Origin: JBKECP01 sp047974765
GTDB lineage: Bacteria; Pseudomonadota; Gammaproteobacteria; Pseudomonadales; Halieaceae
DNA: 64,000 bases
Assembly (NCBI GenBank): GCA_047974765.1
Contig: JBKECP010000006.1
Coordinates: forward strand, 7,748 to 71,747
Direction: 5' to 3'
Shown here one piece after another: positions 46,223 to 55,351 of this stretch (its first letter is position 1; each line of letters begins with the position of its first letter). The notes beneath the pieces were generated by a model. The model was given only the letters and a program-made list of their open reading frames with translations. It did no database searches and was not told the DNA's origin. Both the position numbers and the translations under genes were made by a program.

Positions 46223-47830
46223 TCACATCCTGAATACGCCAAATCTGGACTCCGGTATCGGCGCATTGAGTGAGGCGGAAATGGCCAGGCCCAGAACCAT
46301 GCGGGTGTCAGCCGGGTCGATTACGCCGTCATCCCAGAGGCGGGCGGAGGCGTAGTAGGGGTGGCCCTGGTGTTCGTACTGGTCCAGCACCGGCTGTTTG
46401 AGGGCGGCGATGTCGGCCTCACTCATATCGATACCTTCGCGAGCCAGCTGGTCCTGCTTGACGGTGGCCAGTACGCCCGCCGCCTGTTCGCCACCCATCA
46501 CTGAGATGCGGGCATTGGGCCACATAAACAGGAAGCGCGGGTCGTAGGCGCGACCGCACATGGCGTAATTACCGGCGCCAAAGGAACCACCAATGATGAC
46601 GGTGAACTTGGGCACATCGGCGCAGGCCACCGCGTGTACCATTTTGGCGCCGTGGCGGGCGATACCGCCGGCTTCGTACTGTTTGCCGACCATAAAGCCG
46701 GTGATGTTCTGCAAAAAGATCAATGGTGTTTTGCGCTGAGCGCAGAGTTCCACAAAGTGGGCGCCCTTGACCGCCGATTCGCTGAACAGGATGCCGTTGT
46801 TGGCCACGATGCCAACCGGGTAGCCGTGGATGCGGGCGAAGCCGCAGACCAGGGTTTCGCCAAAGAGGGCCTTGAATTCGTCGAAGTCAGAGCCGTCGAC
46901 CACGCGGGCGATGACCTCGCGCACGTCATAGGGCTGGCGGGGGTCGGCGGGGATTACGCCGTAGATATCCTCTACCGGATAGTCCGGTTCCACCGGCTCG
47001 CGGATATCGAGTTCGATCGGCTTGACCCGGTTCAGTCGGCCAACCGAGCGGCGCAGCAATTGCAGGGCGTGGTGGTCGTTGTTGGCGTAGTGGTCGGTGA
47101 CGCCGGAGGTGCGGCAGTGTACGTCGGCACCGCCCAGTTCTTCAGCGCTGACCACTTCGCCGGTGGCCGCCTTTACCAGCGGCGGGCCACCGAGGAAGAT
47201 GGTGCCCTGGTTTTTGACGATAATGGATTCATCGGCCATCGCCGGTACATAAGCGCCACCGGCGGTACAGGAGCCGAGTACAGCGGCAATCTGGGGAATG
47301 CCCATGGCCGACATGCGTGCCTGGTTATAGAAAGCGTGGCCAAAATGGTTGCGATCGGGGAAAACTTCATCCTGCAGCGGCAAAAAGGCGCCGCCGGAGT
47401 CCACCAGATAAAGGCAGGGCAGATGATTTTCACGGGCGATGGTCTGCGCCCGACCCTGTTTTTTTACCGTTAGCGGGAAATAGGTACCGCCTTTTACGGT
47501 GGCGTCGTTGATAAAAATCATGCACTCCTGTCCGGCCACCCGGCCGATACCGGTGATCAGTCCGGCACCGGGCACCGGGTCGTCGTAAACACCGTAAGCG
47601 GCCAGCTGGCTCAGCTCCAGAAAGGGCGTGCCGGGGTCAAGCAGGGCGCTCAGACGTTCCCGGGGCAGCAGCTTGCCGCGGGCGATATGCCGCCGTTGGG
47701 CTTTGTCACCGCCGCCGAGATGGATTTGCGCCACTTTTTCGCGCAGATCATCCACCTGCGCCTGCATGTGCTGGCGGTTGTTCTGAAAGCCTTCATCCCG
47801 TGGATTCAGGCGTGATATCAGTTGAGTCAT
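46223..47830 (-). CDS. liuB: Methylcrotonyl-CoA carboxylase carboxyltransferase beta subunit
   Basis: 535 residues, crotonase-like carboxyltransferase. Conserved segments: GKLLPRERLSALLDPGTPFLEL, the acyl-CoA binding GSCTAGGAYVPAM, IFLGGPPLVKAATGE, NNGILFSESAVKGAHF and FLQNITGFMVG. Works with liuD to carboxylate 3-methylcrotonyl-CoA. Directly downstream of liuA with a 5-bp gap. Confidence 0.96.
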   Translation of the reverse strand: MTQLISRLNPRDEGFQNNRQHMQAQVDDLREKVAQIHLGGGDKAQRRHIARGKLLPRERLSALLDPGTPFLELSQLAAYGVYDDPVPGAGLITGIGRVAGQECMIFINDATVKGGTYFPLTVKKQGRAQTIARENHLPCLYLVDSGGAFLPLQDEVFPDRNHFGHAFYNQARMSAMGIPQIAAVLGSCTAGGAYVPAMADESIIVKNQGTIFLGGPPLVKAATGEVVSAEELGGADVHCRTSGVTDHYANNDHHALQLLRRSVGRLNRVKPIELDIREPVEPDYPVEDIYGVIPADPRQPYDVREVIARVVDGSDFDEFKALFGETLVCGFARIHGYPVGIVANNGILFSESAVKGAHFVELCAQRKTPLIFLQNITGFMVGKQYEAGGIARHGAKMVHAVACADVPKFTVIIGGSFGAGNYAMCGRAYDPRFLFMWPNARISVMGGEQAAGVLATVKQDQLAREGIDMSEADIAALKQPVLDQYEHQGHPYYASARLWDDGVIDPADTRMVLGLAISASLNAPIPESRFGVFRM

Positions 47831-47835
47831 GGAGT

Positions 47836-49005
47836 TTACCGGGTTTCGTTGAACAGTTCGCGACCGATCAGCATGCGGCGGATTTCCGAGGTGCCTGCGC
47901 CGATTTCATAGAGTTTGGCATCGCGCAGCAGGCGGCCTGTGCTGGCCTCGTTGGTGTAGCCGAAGCCGCCCAGACTCTGGATCGCCTGTAGTGCCATCTG
48001 GGTGGCCTTCTCAGCGGTGTAGAGGATGACGGCGGCGCAGTCCTTGCGGCTCGCCTCACCCCGGTCGCAGGCGGCGGCCACCGCGTAGAGATAGGCGCGG
48101 CTGGCGGACAGGTCGGCATACATGTCGGCCAGCTTGCCCTGCATCAGCTGGAATTCGCCGATGCTCTGGTTGAACTGCTTGCGATCGTGCAGATAGGGCA
48201 CCACTTCGTCCAGGCAGGCCTGCATGATGCCGACCGGGCCGCCAGACAGCACCGTGCGCTCGAAGTCGAGGCCGCTCATCAGCACCTTCACGCCCTCGCC
48301 CTCGCCGCGCAGAATATTGGCTGCTGCTACTGGCGTGTCTTTAAAGATCAGTTCGCAGGTGTTGGAGCCACGCATGCCCAGCTTGTCGAGCTTGGGTGAG
48401 CGGGAGAAACCGGGGAAGTCACGCTCCACCAGAAAAGCGGTAATGCCTTTGGCTCCGCCCTGTGGGTCGGTTTTGGCGTAGATTACATAAATATCGGCGT
48501 CGGGGCCGTTAGTGATCCACATCTTGGTGCCGTTCAGGTAATAGGTGTCGCCCTCCTTGCGGGCGTGCAGTTTCATGCTGACCACATCGGAGCCGGCGTT
48601 GGGCTCGCTCATCGCCAGTGCGCCCACATGCTCGCCGCTGCACAATTTGGGCAGGTATTTCTGTTTCTGCTCCTCGTTGCCGTTCTTGCGGATCTGGTTC
48701 AGGCAGAGGTTGCTCATGGCGCCGTAGGACAGGCCGACCGAGGCCGAGGCGCGGCTGATCTCTTCCATCACGATGGCGTGGGCCAGATAGCCCATGTTGC
48801 TGCCGCCGTACTGCTCCTCCACGGTGATGCCGAGTAGGCCCATGTCGCCAAACTTGTGCCACAAATCCATCGGGAATTCATTGTCGCGGTCGATCTGGGC
48901 CGCGCGCGGTGCGATTTCCCGCTGACACATCTGGTAGACCGCCTCGCGCAGCATGTCCAGTTCTTCACCGAGGCCGAAATTGAGGGTGGGGTATGCACTG
49001 TTCAT
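47836..49005 (-). CDS. liuA: Isovaleryl-CoA dehydrogenase
   Basis: FAD-dependent acyl-CoA dehydrogenase, 389 residues. Typical motifs: AMSEPNAGSDVVSM (FAD/substrate), the WITNGPDADIYVIYAKT region, FERTVLSGGPVGIMQACLD where the isovaleryl-specific catalytic Glu is expected nearby, and the C-terminal IGAGTSEIRRMLIGRELF. Converts isovaleryl-CoA to 3-methylcrotonyl-CoA; first enzyme gene after liuR. Confidence 0.96.
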   Translation of the reverse strand: MNSAYPTLNFGLGEELDMLREAVYQMCQREIAPRAAQIDRDNEFPMDLWHKFGDMGLLGITVEEQYGGSNMGYLAHAIVMEEISRASASVGLSYGAMSNLCLNQIRKNGNEEQKQKYLPKLCSGEHVGALAMSEPNAGSDVVSMKLHARKEGDTYYLNGTKMWITNGPDADIYVIYAKTDPQGGAKGITAFLVERDFPGFSRSPKLDKLGMRGSNTCELIFKDTPVAAANILRGEGEGVKVLMSGLDFERTVLSGGPVGIMQACLDEVVPYLHDRKQFNQSIGEFQLMQGKLADMYADLSASRAYLYAVAAACDRGEASRKDCAAVILYTAEKATQMALQAIQSLGGFGYTNEASTGRLLRDAKLYEIGAGTSEIRRMLIGRELFNETR

Positions 49006-49062
49006 AGTTAGCTGTCCTGATGTGTAATGCCGATAAATGGGGCAAAAGTGCCGGTGGAGCTG

Positions 49063-49458
49063 TCAGACGTGCTGTTTAATCCTGTCACCGATCAGTGCCT
49101 GCTGACACAGCCTTTCGATTTCATCGAGGCTGATGAGTGTGTCGTCAATATCTTTTTTTTGCTGCAGCAGGCGTGCACGCTTGTCCCTGATGGTACCGAT
49201 CAAAGATAGTAGCTGTTCTTCATTGTTGTGCTGTGGGTTGTAAAGGTCGATTACCTCTGCACTTTCGGCCAGGCTCATACCAATGCGTTTGCCCCGCAAA
49301 ATCAGCTTGATGCGCACTCTGTCAGCGGGTGAGTAGAGTCGCTTCTGGCCATCCCGCCGGGGGTTGATCAGCCCCTTCTCCTCGTAAAAACGAATGGCGC
49401 GGGTGGTGATGTCAAACTCACTGGCGAGGTCGGAGATGCTGTAGGTCTTGTCCATCAT
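49063..49458 (-). CDS. liuR: MerR-family leucine-catabolism regulator
   Basis: 131 residues. N-terminal MerR winged helix (YSISDLASEFDITTRAIRFYEEKGLINPRR, residues 5-35), then a dimerisation coiled coil (LLSLIGTIRDKRARLLQQKKDIDDTL). No metal-binding Cys. It heads the liu operon and lies 57 bp before liuA. LiuR is known to control branched-chain amino-acid catabolism in proteobacteria. Confidence 0.93.
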   Translation of the reverse strand: MMDKTYSISDLASEFDITTRAIRFYEEKGLINPRRDGQKRLYSPADRVRIKLILRGKRIGMSLAESAEVIDLYNPQHNNEEQLLSLIGTIRDKRARLLQQKKDIDDTLISLDEIERLCQQALIGDRIKQHV

Positions 49459-49488
49459 GGCAGGCCCCGGATCTTATGAATGGCAGAG

Positions 49489-49517
49489 ACTATAGCCTGC
49501 GTTTACGTTAACGTAAA
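49489..49517 (-). promoter_or_regulatory. liu operon promoter with perfect LiuR palindrome
   Basis: The perfect 16-bp palindrome TTTACGTTAACGTAAA (49502-49517) lies 44 bp upstream of liuR. On the minus strand it overlaps a -35-like TTTACG; a -10-like TATAGT (49489-49494) follows after 17 bp. The sequence agrees with the LiuR motif as I remember it. Confidence 0.75.
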
Positions 49518-49566
49518 ATTGGTTTTTCTGTGCCTTGTCCTTGACGTGTCCCCCCTTGCCTCCCTC

Positions 49567-49590
49567 GTTCCCACGCTCCTGCGTGGGAAC
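49567..49590. repeat. GTTCCCACGC palindrome upstream of birA
   Basis: Perfect 10-bp stem GTTCCCACGC / GCGTGGGAAC with loop TCCT. Same family as 46164-46195. The surrounding 49518-49815 holds no gene that I can support; a pyrimidine-rich stretch (CCCCCTTCCACC repeats) lies at 49624-49650. Confidence 0.8.
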
Positions 49591-49815
49591 ACATACAGTG
49601 GCAAAACTCATAGAGTGCCTGTCCCCCTTCCACCCCCCCCTTCCACCCTGCTGGTACTGCAGTGCCTGTCCTTCGGATTCCGTTTGGTGATTTACTGCGG
49701 GTGCGTGGCGAACGACTTGTTGATCGCTGGCCGATATTGCCCGTATCCACATGAGCCTATTCAGGCTGTGCATTTGCTATTATCTGCCAGCTGTTTTTTC
49801 TGATGACTGGTTTTT

Positions 49816-50802
49816 ATGTCCAAAATACGTCTGTTATCCATGCTCGCCGATGGTGAATTTCATTCTGGCCAGGTATTGGCAGCGGCACTTGGCGTAAGTC
49901 GTACCGCTATCTGGAAGCAGCTTAAACAGCTGGAAGAACAGGGGCTTGAGCTGGATTCGGTGCGCGGTCTGGGCTACCGCATTACCGGAGGAGTGGAGCT
50001 GCTGGTGAAGCAGGATATAGTCGATAGTATTGAGCCTGCGGTCCGGGACAGGCTCGGTGAACTGCTGCTGTTTGATGTGATTGATTCAACCAATGCTGAA
50101 GCACTGCGCCGCATTGGTGATGGCGCAGGTTGCGGTTTGGTGGTCAGTGCCGAACAGCAGTCTGCGGGCAGGGGGCGCCGGGGCCGACCTTGGATGAGCC
50201 CTTTTGGGCGCAATATTTACTTGAGTGTGGTTGGCCAGTTCAGCCAGGGTGCGGGAGCCTTGGAAGGGCTCAGTCTGGCAGTGGGTGTGTGTGTGGTGCG
50301 TGTACTGGCGCGGCTGGGGATAAGCGGGCTGCAACTGAAATGGCCCAATGACTTGTTGTATAAGGGTGCCAAGGCAGGTGGTATTTTACTGGAAATGGTG
50401 GGTGATACTGCGGGTTTGTGTCAGGTAGTGGTTGGTGTGGGGGTCAATGTGGCCATGCCGTCTCCGGCTGCGGCCAAAATTGACCAGCCCTGGACGGATC
50501 TGAGCACCATAGCAATCCAGGCCGGTGTGCACCCTCCACCTCGTAATCTGTTGCTGGCGAAGTTGATCAGTGAACTGTTAAGCCTGTTGCAGACCTTTGA
50601 AGCCAGCGGCTTTTCACCCTGGCGGCAACACTGGATGGCACTTGATGCCTTTGCCGGTCAGCCAGTGGTCGTTAGCAGTGCTCACAGGCAGATAGGTGGT
50701 GTGGCGCGGGGTGTGGATAAACGGGGTGCTTTGCAGCTGGAAACCAGCCTCGGGCTGCAATCTCTTTATGGTGGTGAAATTTCCCTGAGGCCTGCGCTGT
50801 GA
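49816..50802 (+). CDS. birA: Bifunctional biotin-[acetyl-CoA-carboxylase] ligase/biotin repressor
   Basis: 328 residues. N-terminal winged helix (FHSGQVLAAALGVSRTAIWKQLKQLEEQG, residues 15-43), catalytic domain with the biotinyl-adenylate loop GRGRRGRPW and the KWPNDLLYKGAKAGGILLE motif, and a C-terminal SH3-like domain. It biotinylates carboxylases such as LiuD and can repress biotin genes. It overlaps coaX by 4 bp (GTGA). Confidence 0.95.
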   Translation: MSKIRLLSMLADGEFHSGQVLAAALGVSRTAIWKQLKQLEEQGLELDSVRGLGYRITGGVELLVKQDIVDSIEPAVRDRLGELLLFDVIDSTNAEALRRIGDGAGCGLVVSAEQQSAGRGRRGRPWMSPFGRNIYLSVVGQFSQGAGALEGLSLAVGVCVVRVLARLGISGLQLKWPNDLLYKGAKAGGILLEMVGDTAGLCQVVVGVGVNVAMPSPAAAKIDQPWTDLSTIAIQAGVHPPPRNLLLAKLISELLSLLQTFEASGFSPWRQHWMALDAFAGQPVVVSSAHRQIGGVARGVDKRGALQLETSLGLQSLYGGEISLRPAL

Positions 50803-51557
50803 ACCTGCCGCGACGTTGTCTGCAAATTGATATCGGCAACAGCAGCGCCAAATGGCGCCTGCAGGTTGAAGGCGCAACCTGTGCCCGAGGTCGTTATAGC
50901 CATGCTGATGAAAATAGTCTGCAAGTCCTGCTGGACTGTAGTGAAGAGCTGGATGCCATTTGGATATCCAGCGTGGCCGCTGATTATGTCGGGGCAACGC
51001 TGGCCAGCCAGCTGTTTGAACATTGGCATATCAAGGCCTGGTTTGCACGCTCAGAAACCGATACTGATGGCCTTCGCAATGCCTACCATGAGCCGCAGCG
51101 GCTGGGGGTGGATCGCTGGTTGGCCATGTTGGCAGCCAGACGGTGCTGGCCCGATGAGGCACTGTGCGTGGTGGATGCCGGTTCGGCATTGACGATTGAT
51201 CTGGTGGCGGCAGATGGTCAGCATAGCGGCGGCTACATTTTGCCGGGACCGCAACTGATGGAGCGGGCTTTGCTGCAAGATACAGACCGTGTTCGTTTCT
51301 CCGAGGCCGCCAGGTATTGCTTCAGTCCCGGTACGTCAACCGCGCAGGCGGTGCGTCACGGTATTGCTATTGCCCAGGCCGGTGCTGTAGCGCAGGCGCT
51401 GCAACAACTGCCGTCTGCCGGGACGAAGTCGCCGCGAGTGATCACTACCGGTGGTGGCGGTTTGTGGCTGGCTGAGCACCTCAGTATGACCGCAATCTAT
51501 CAACAGGATCTGGTGCTGGAGGGTTTGCAGTTGATGGGGCAGCTTAAATTGGCTTAA
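50799..51557 (+). CDS. coaX: Type III pantothenate kinase
   Basis: First step of coenzyme A synthesis. 252 residues in the ASKHA fold: N-terminal phosphate motif DIGNSSAKW, RLGVDRWLAMLAAR, the VVDAGSALTIDLV motif with catalytic Asp, GGYILPG, and TTGGGG near the C-terminus. GTG start within the birA stop; translationally coupled. Confidence 0.95.
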   Translation: MNLPRRCLQIDIGNSSAKWRLQVEGATCARGRYSHADENSLQVLLDCSEELDAIWISSVAADYVGATLASQLFEHWHIKAWFARSETDTDGLRNAYHEPQRLGVDRWLAMLAARRCWPDEALCVVDAGSALTIDLVAADGQHSGGYILPGPQLMERALLQDTDRVRFSEAARYCFSPGTSTAQAVRHGIAIAQAGAVAQALQQLPSAGTKSPRVITTGGGGLWLAEHLSMTAIYQQDLVLEGLQLMGQLKLA

Positions 51558-51564
51558 AGCACGG

Positions 51565-51593
51565 TTGCATCAGCTGGAGGCTTTGACTAGAAT
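51565..51593 (+). promoter_or_regulatory. Promoter of the tRNA-Thr(TGT) gene
   Basis: TTGCAT (51565-51570), 17-bp spacer, TAGAAT (51588-51593), then a TGCGCGCC discriminator as in stringent tRNA promoters. Probably the ancestral promoter of the tRNA-tuf cluster. Confidence 0.65.
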
Positions 51594-51659
51594 TGCGCGC
51601 CTTCACAGCTTGAATGCAATCTGACAAAACGTTGGAGCAGGTATTTGAGTCGATATACA

Positions 51660-51735
51660 GCTGGTGTAGCTCAGTAGGTAGAGCAGCTGATTTGTAATCA
51701 GCCGGTCGGGGGTTCGATTCCTCTCACCAGCTCCA
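51660..51735 (+). tRNA. tRNA-Thr (TGT)
   Basis: 76 nt with a complete cloverleaf: acceptor GCTGGTG/CACCAGC, anticodon stem GCTGA/TCAGC with loop TTTGTAA (anticodon TGT), GGTTCGATT T-loop, and encoded CCA. Equivalent in position to E. coli thrU downstream of birA. Confidence 0.97.
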
Positions 51736-52024
51736 TTTTCCCGGTGTATGTCCGATATGGCACTTACACATTTCTGCAGATTCCTAGTAGTAAACAGTAA
51801 ATCGATGGTCGATATTCTGTCTGGTCGTTGTATCTTTATTACCGACGAAATCCGGGTTGTTTTTAGAGTGAGTCGATCTGGTGGGGTTGCTGGTCTGCGT
51901 GTTTTGTTTGCCCCAAAGGTACTTTTCTGATTTTACCGATTGGCTGTCGAGCCTGAGTCTGGGCTACTATTAGGGGTGCTGCTTGGTTGTGTGCCTGCTG
52001 TTGGGGCGGGCGGGATAAAATAAT
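51736..52024. other. Junction region after tRNA-Thr(TGT)
   Basis: About 290 bp at the left border of the segment that separates the tRNA genes. No gene, integrase remnant or repeat of the tRNA 3' end is visible. Confidence 0.4.
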
Positions 52025-53047
52025 ATGAATACATCCAGTTATTCCGGAGAGGTTGTCAGGGCATCAGTCCTGTTTGGTTTTGAACGTTATTTCAGGACGC
52101 GGGGCCAGGAACCGTCTCATTTAATGAAGTTGGCGGGTCTTTCTGATACCTATCTCCATGAGCCTGATATGTACCTGCCTTATCAGGCTTATATCAAACT
52201 TCTGGATATCTGTGCCAAAGAAACCGGCAACCCTCTGTTGGGGGCCGAATTTGGCCTTGAGCAGGGGCATCAGGTTTTTGGGCCTACGGCCTATCTGATA
52301 TCCAGCAGCAATAACCTGCAACAGGCGCTCAACAGCATGCTCAGGTACTACCGGCTACACACGACAGGTGGTCGCCTTGAGCTCAGTCATATTGGTCGCA
52401 AGGTCATGTTTCATTTTGAAATTACAACAGCGACCGCACACGATGTGACCCAGGTACTGGATAATGCCTGTGCTGTGGGCATGCGTATGATGAAAAGTTT
52501 TTACGGCAATAGCTGGAAGCCCGATGAGCTGCATCTTCAGCATGATGCGTCACCTGAATTAATTCAGCACTACAGTCGCCTGTTTGGTCTGGTGCCAAGG
52601 TTTAACTCCAGTTGGAACGGCTATGTGTTCAGTGCGTCTGTGCTTGATCTGCCGCTGCCTAAAGCGGATCAGACTTTACACAGGCTGCTTGAACGGCAGC
52701 TCGATGCAATGAAAACAGATGATGTGCAGGATCTTTTGCAGCGACTTGCTGTGGCTGTGCGCAAAGCCATGGCCGCGGGCAATATCAGTCTCAGGGATGT
52801 TGCACAAATGATGGCCATGAGTCCGCGAAGCCTTCAGCGACATCTGAGTAGTCGTGGAGCAACCTTCCAGTCGGTGTTGACTGATGTCAGGCAGCAGCTG
52901 GCAAAACACTATCTTCGCCATAGCAATTACCAGCTTTCTGAAATAGCAGACTTGCTGTGTTTTAACGGTCTGAGCCATTTCAGTCATGCCTTCAAACGGT
53001 GGTATGGCGTTAGTCCGGGACAGTGGAAAAAATTGCACAGCCACTGA
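52025..53047 (+). CDS. AraC-family transcriptional regulator
   Basis: 340 residues. The N-terminal part (about 20-200) is the Arabinose_bd-type ligand domain of the OruR/ArgR-like group (PYQAYIKLLDICAKETGNPLLGAEFGL). The C-terminal AraC double HTH reads SLRDVAQMMAMSPRSLQRHLSSRG and ends in ELLCFNGLSHFSHAFKRWYGVSPGQW-type sequence (here IADLLCFNGLSHF). The likely targets are the oxidoreductase genes downstream on the same strand. Ligand unknown. Confidence 0.9.
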   Translation: MNTSSYSGEVVRASVLFGFERYFRTRGQEPSHLMKLAGLSDTYLHEPDMYLPYQAYIKLLDICAKETGNPLLGAEFGLEQGHQVFGPTAYLISSSNNLQQALNSMLRYYRLHTTGGRLELSHIGRKVMFHFEITTATAHDVTQVLDNACAVGMRMMKSFYGNSWKPDELHLQHDASPELIQHYSRLFGLVPRFNSSWNGYVFSASVLDLPLPKADQTLHRLLERQLDAMKTDDVQDLLQRLAVAVRKAMAAGNISLRDVAQMMAMSPRSLQRHLSSRGATFQSVLTDVRQQLAKHYLRHSNYQLSEIADLLCFNGLSHFSHAFKRWYGVSPGQWKKLHSH

Positions 53048-53394
53048 TTCAGAGAGCATTTATTATCGGTGAATCGTCATTGCATTGGTCTTTCGTGACT
53101 TTATTCCTTGTATGAAAGTGCAAATAATTGGCGTAAATGTACAAGTTGGTACTGCTACCTGAGGATAGAGTGGGTTTGTCGGGCACTGTGTTGTAACTTG
53201 TCCTTCAGATAACAATAAATTCCTGTTGCAGTGCTATTGGATACTGCGTGTTGCCATCCAGGTCGATAAGCGCCACTCAGAGCCGGACGGTAAATTTTAC
53301 TGTAGCAGTCTGTTATGAAAACAAGGGCGAACCTGGTTTATAGAAAAATAACACCCGATTTCTATCCGGGGTGTTGATCAAGGGAATCAGCAGA
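53048..53394. other. Promoter region of the flavoenzyme operon
   Basis: About 350 bp without a gene between the AraC regulator and the flavoenzyme. It likely contains the regulator's operator, but I could not identify a clear direct repeat by eye. Confidence 0.35.
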
Positions 53395-55332
53395 ATGAGC
53401 CGGAATACTACCCCAAAATTATTGCAACCAATAACTCTGGGTTCATTGCAGCTAAAAAACCGCATTATGATGCCCGCAATGGAGAATCTTCTGAATCATG
53501 CAGATGGCTCCATTTCGCAGACACTGATCGATTACTATGTGGCCAGGGCGCGCGGTGGCGTTGGCAGTATTGTGCTGCAAAATACCTGTGTGGATGCCTA
53601 TGCCAGTCGCTCCATGTATGCCCAGCTTATGTTGCACAATGGGCACATGATGCCGGGTTTGGCGCGGCTGGCCGAGGCGCTGCATGCAGAGGGGACTGCG
53701 CTTCTGGTGCAGTTGGGTCACGGTGGCAGGCAGAGTAACCCTGATGCCCTGCCGGTGGGCGTGCATCAGGTGGCCCCGTCACCCATTGCCAGTGGCTTTT
53801 ACGGTGTTGTGCCGCATCAGCTGACAGAAGATGAAATTGATCAGATACAGGAGGCTTTTGCCCGTGCGGCAGGTCGTGCGCAAAGTGCGGGGGCCGATGG
53901 TGTGGAGCTGCATGCTGCCCACGGTTATCTGATTCATCAGTTTCTTTCACCATTATCCAACCAGCGAACGGATCAATACGGTGGCAGTGCAGAAAACAGA
54001 ACCCGTTTTATTCGTGAAATTATTGCCAGAGTACGGGAGCAGGCAGGCCGTGATTTTGTGGTTGGTGTGCGTCTGGTTGGTGATGAATATCTGCCGAGAG
54101 GCATTGATATTGATTGTGCAATAAAACAGGCCAGACTGTTTGCTACATCTGCCCAGCTGGATTTTTTATCGGTATCAGCTGGTGTCTATGAGTCGGCAGC
54201 GGCAATGTATCCGGGTATGTATGGTGGTCGTGGTGTTTATGTGCCACTGGCAAAGCGTTTTAAAGAGGCCATAACCGATGTGCCAATAGTAGTGGTTGGC
54301 GGTCTGGATGCCCAAACAGGCGAGCAGGCATTGCAGGATGGCGCTGCGGATCTGGTGGCTATTGGTCGCGGTCTGGTTGCCGATCCGGACCTGGCGAATA
54401 AAGTGGCTGAAAATCGCTTGCAGGATATCTGCCCCTGTATCCAGTGTAATGAAGCCTGTCTGGGTAATATTATTCTGGGGCGGCCGATGGCTTGTGCGGT
54501 TAATCCGCGCTGTGGTCGGGAGGCTGAAAATGACTTGCAGCTCGCAGCGCTTTCCAGAAAAGTGCTGGTTATTGGTGGGGGTATTGCCGGTATGGAAGCG
54601 GCCAGAATAGCCAGCCTGAAAGGGCATGATGTGATTTTGATGGAAAAAAGCGGGCGTCTTGGCGGGCATTTGAATGAGGCCTCGGCATCTCCTTTTAAAA
54701 CACAACTAAAAGATTTACTGGCTTGGTCTGTGTGTCAGCTTGAAGCGAGTTCTGTTGATATACGGCTTAACTGTGAGGCAACGACGGAGTTGGTGGCGCA
54801 GGAAGCGCCGGATTCACTGGTTGTTGCTGTAGGTTCAAGCTGGAGTCGTCCATTTCATGGTGAGGGAGTGGTCACCGGGCGTGAAATACTGGCGGGTGAA
54901 TGCACACCGGGTGAACGTGTGCTGATCGTTGGTGCGGGTGCCAATGGTGCTGAGTTGGCTCTGGATATATCGTCCATGCACAACATTACGCCCATTGTTA
55001 TCGAACGGCTCGATGAAGCGATGGTCGATGTGGAAATGAGCCACAAGGCAGTACTTACCGAGATGCTGCAAAAAGAAGGTGTACCTATTCACACGGGGTT
55101 CGATGTGACCCGTATCGACAAAGGCCGGGTCAACGTTAAAACAGCCGATAAAGAGCAGCAAAGCCTGCATGCAGATACTGTTGTTTTGTGTACGGGGCTT
55201 TTATCAAATATAACCGAGGCTGAGCGCTTTCAGGATTTGGCACCGCAAATACAATACGTGGGTGACTGTGTATCGCCGCGCAAGGTTTATCAGGCGCTAC
55301 ATGATGGTTATAAGGCGGCACTCAAAATTTAA
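53395..55332 (+). CDS. Old-yellow-enzyme-type Fe-S flavoprotein (2,4-dienoyl-CoA reductase/NADH:flavin oxidoreductase family)
   Basis: 645 residues. An FMN TIM barrel (about 1-360) with NRIMMPAM, GVELHAAHGYLIHQFLSP and the active-site H-x2-H region. A [4Fe-4S] motif follows (CIQCNEACLG, later CAVNPRC). The C-terminal half has FAD (VLVIGGGIAGMEAAR) and NAD(P)H (VLIVGAGANGAELAL) Rossmann folds. Family members reduce C=C bonds of enoyl thioesters or cyclic enones, or demethylate amines. AAGGGA nine bases upstream supports ATG 53395. First of four genes (OYE-VOC-GMC-small subunit). Substrate not deducible. Confidence 0.88.
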   Translation: MSRNTTPKLLQPITLGSLQLKNRIMMPAMENLLNHADGSISQTLIDYYVARARGGVGSIVLQNTCVDAYASRSMYAQLMLHNGHMMPGLARLAEALHAEGTALLVQLGHGGRQSNPDALPVGVHQVAPSPIASGFYGVVPHQLTEDEIDQIQEAFARAAGRAQSAGADGVELHAAHGYLIHQFLSPLSNQRTDQYGGSAENRTRFIREIIARVREQAGRDFVVGVRLVGDEYLPRGIDIDCAIKQARLFATSAQLDFLSVSAGVYESAAAMYPGMYGGRGVYVPLAKRFKEAITDVPIVVVGGLDAQTGEQALQDGAADLVAIGRGLVADPDLANKVAENRLQDICPCIQCNEACLGNIILGRPMACAVNPRCGREAENDLQLAALSRKVLVIGGGIAGMEAARIASLKGHDVILMEKSGRLGGHLNEASASPFKTQLKDLLAWSVCQLEASSVDIRLNCEATTELVAQEAPDSLVVAVGSSWSRPFHGEGVVTGREILAGECTPGERVLIVGAGANGAELALDISSMHNITPIVIERLDEAMVDVEMSHKAVLTEMLQKEGVPIHTGFDVTRIDKGRVNVKTADKEQQSLHADTVVLCTGLLSNITEAERFQDLAPQIQYVGDCVSPRKVYQALHDGYKAALKI

Positions 55333-55351
55333 TGGCTGAGATTTGGTGACC

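Noticed and set aside
46634..47473. 279-codon frame opposite liuB
   Set aside because: Antisense shadow of the conserved carboxyltransferase; no start signal.
51748..51930. 60-codon frame after tRNA-Thr(TGT)
   Set aside because: No Shine-Dalgarno or recognisable domain; too weak to call a gene.
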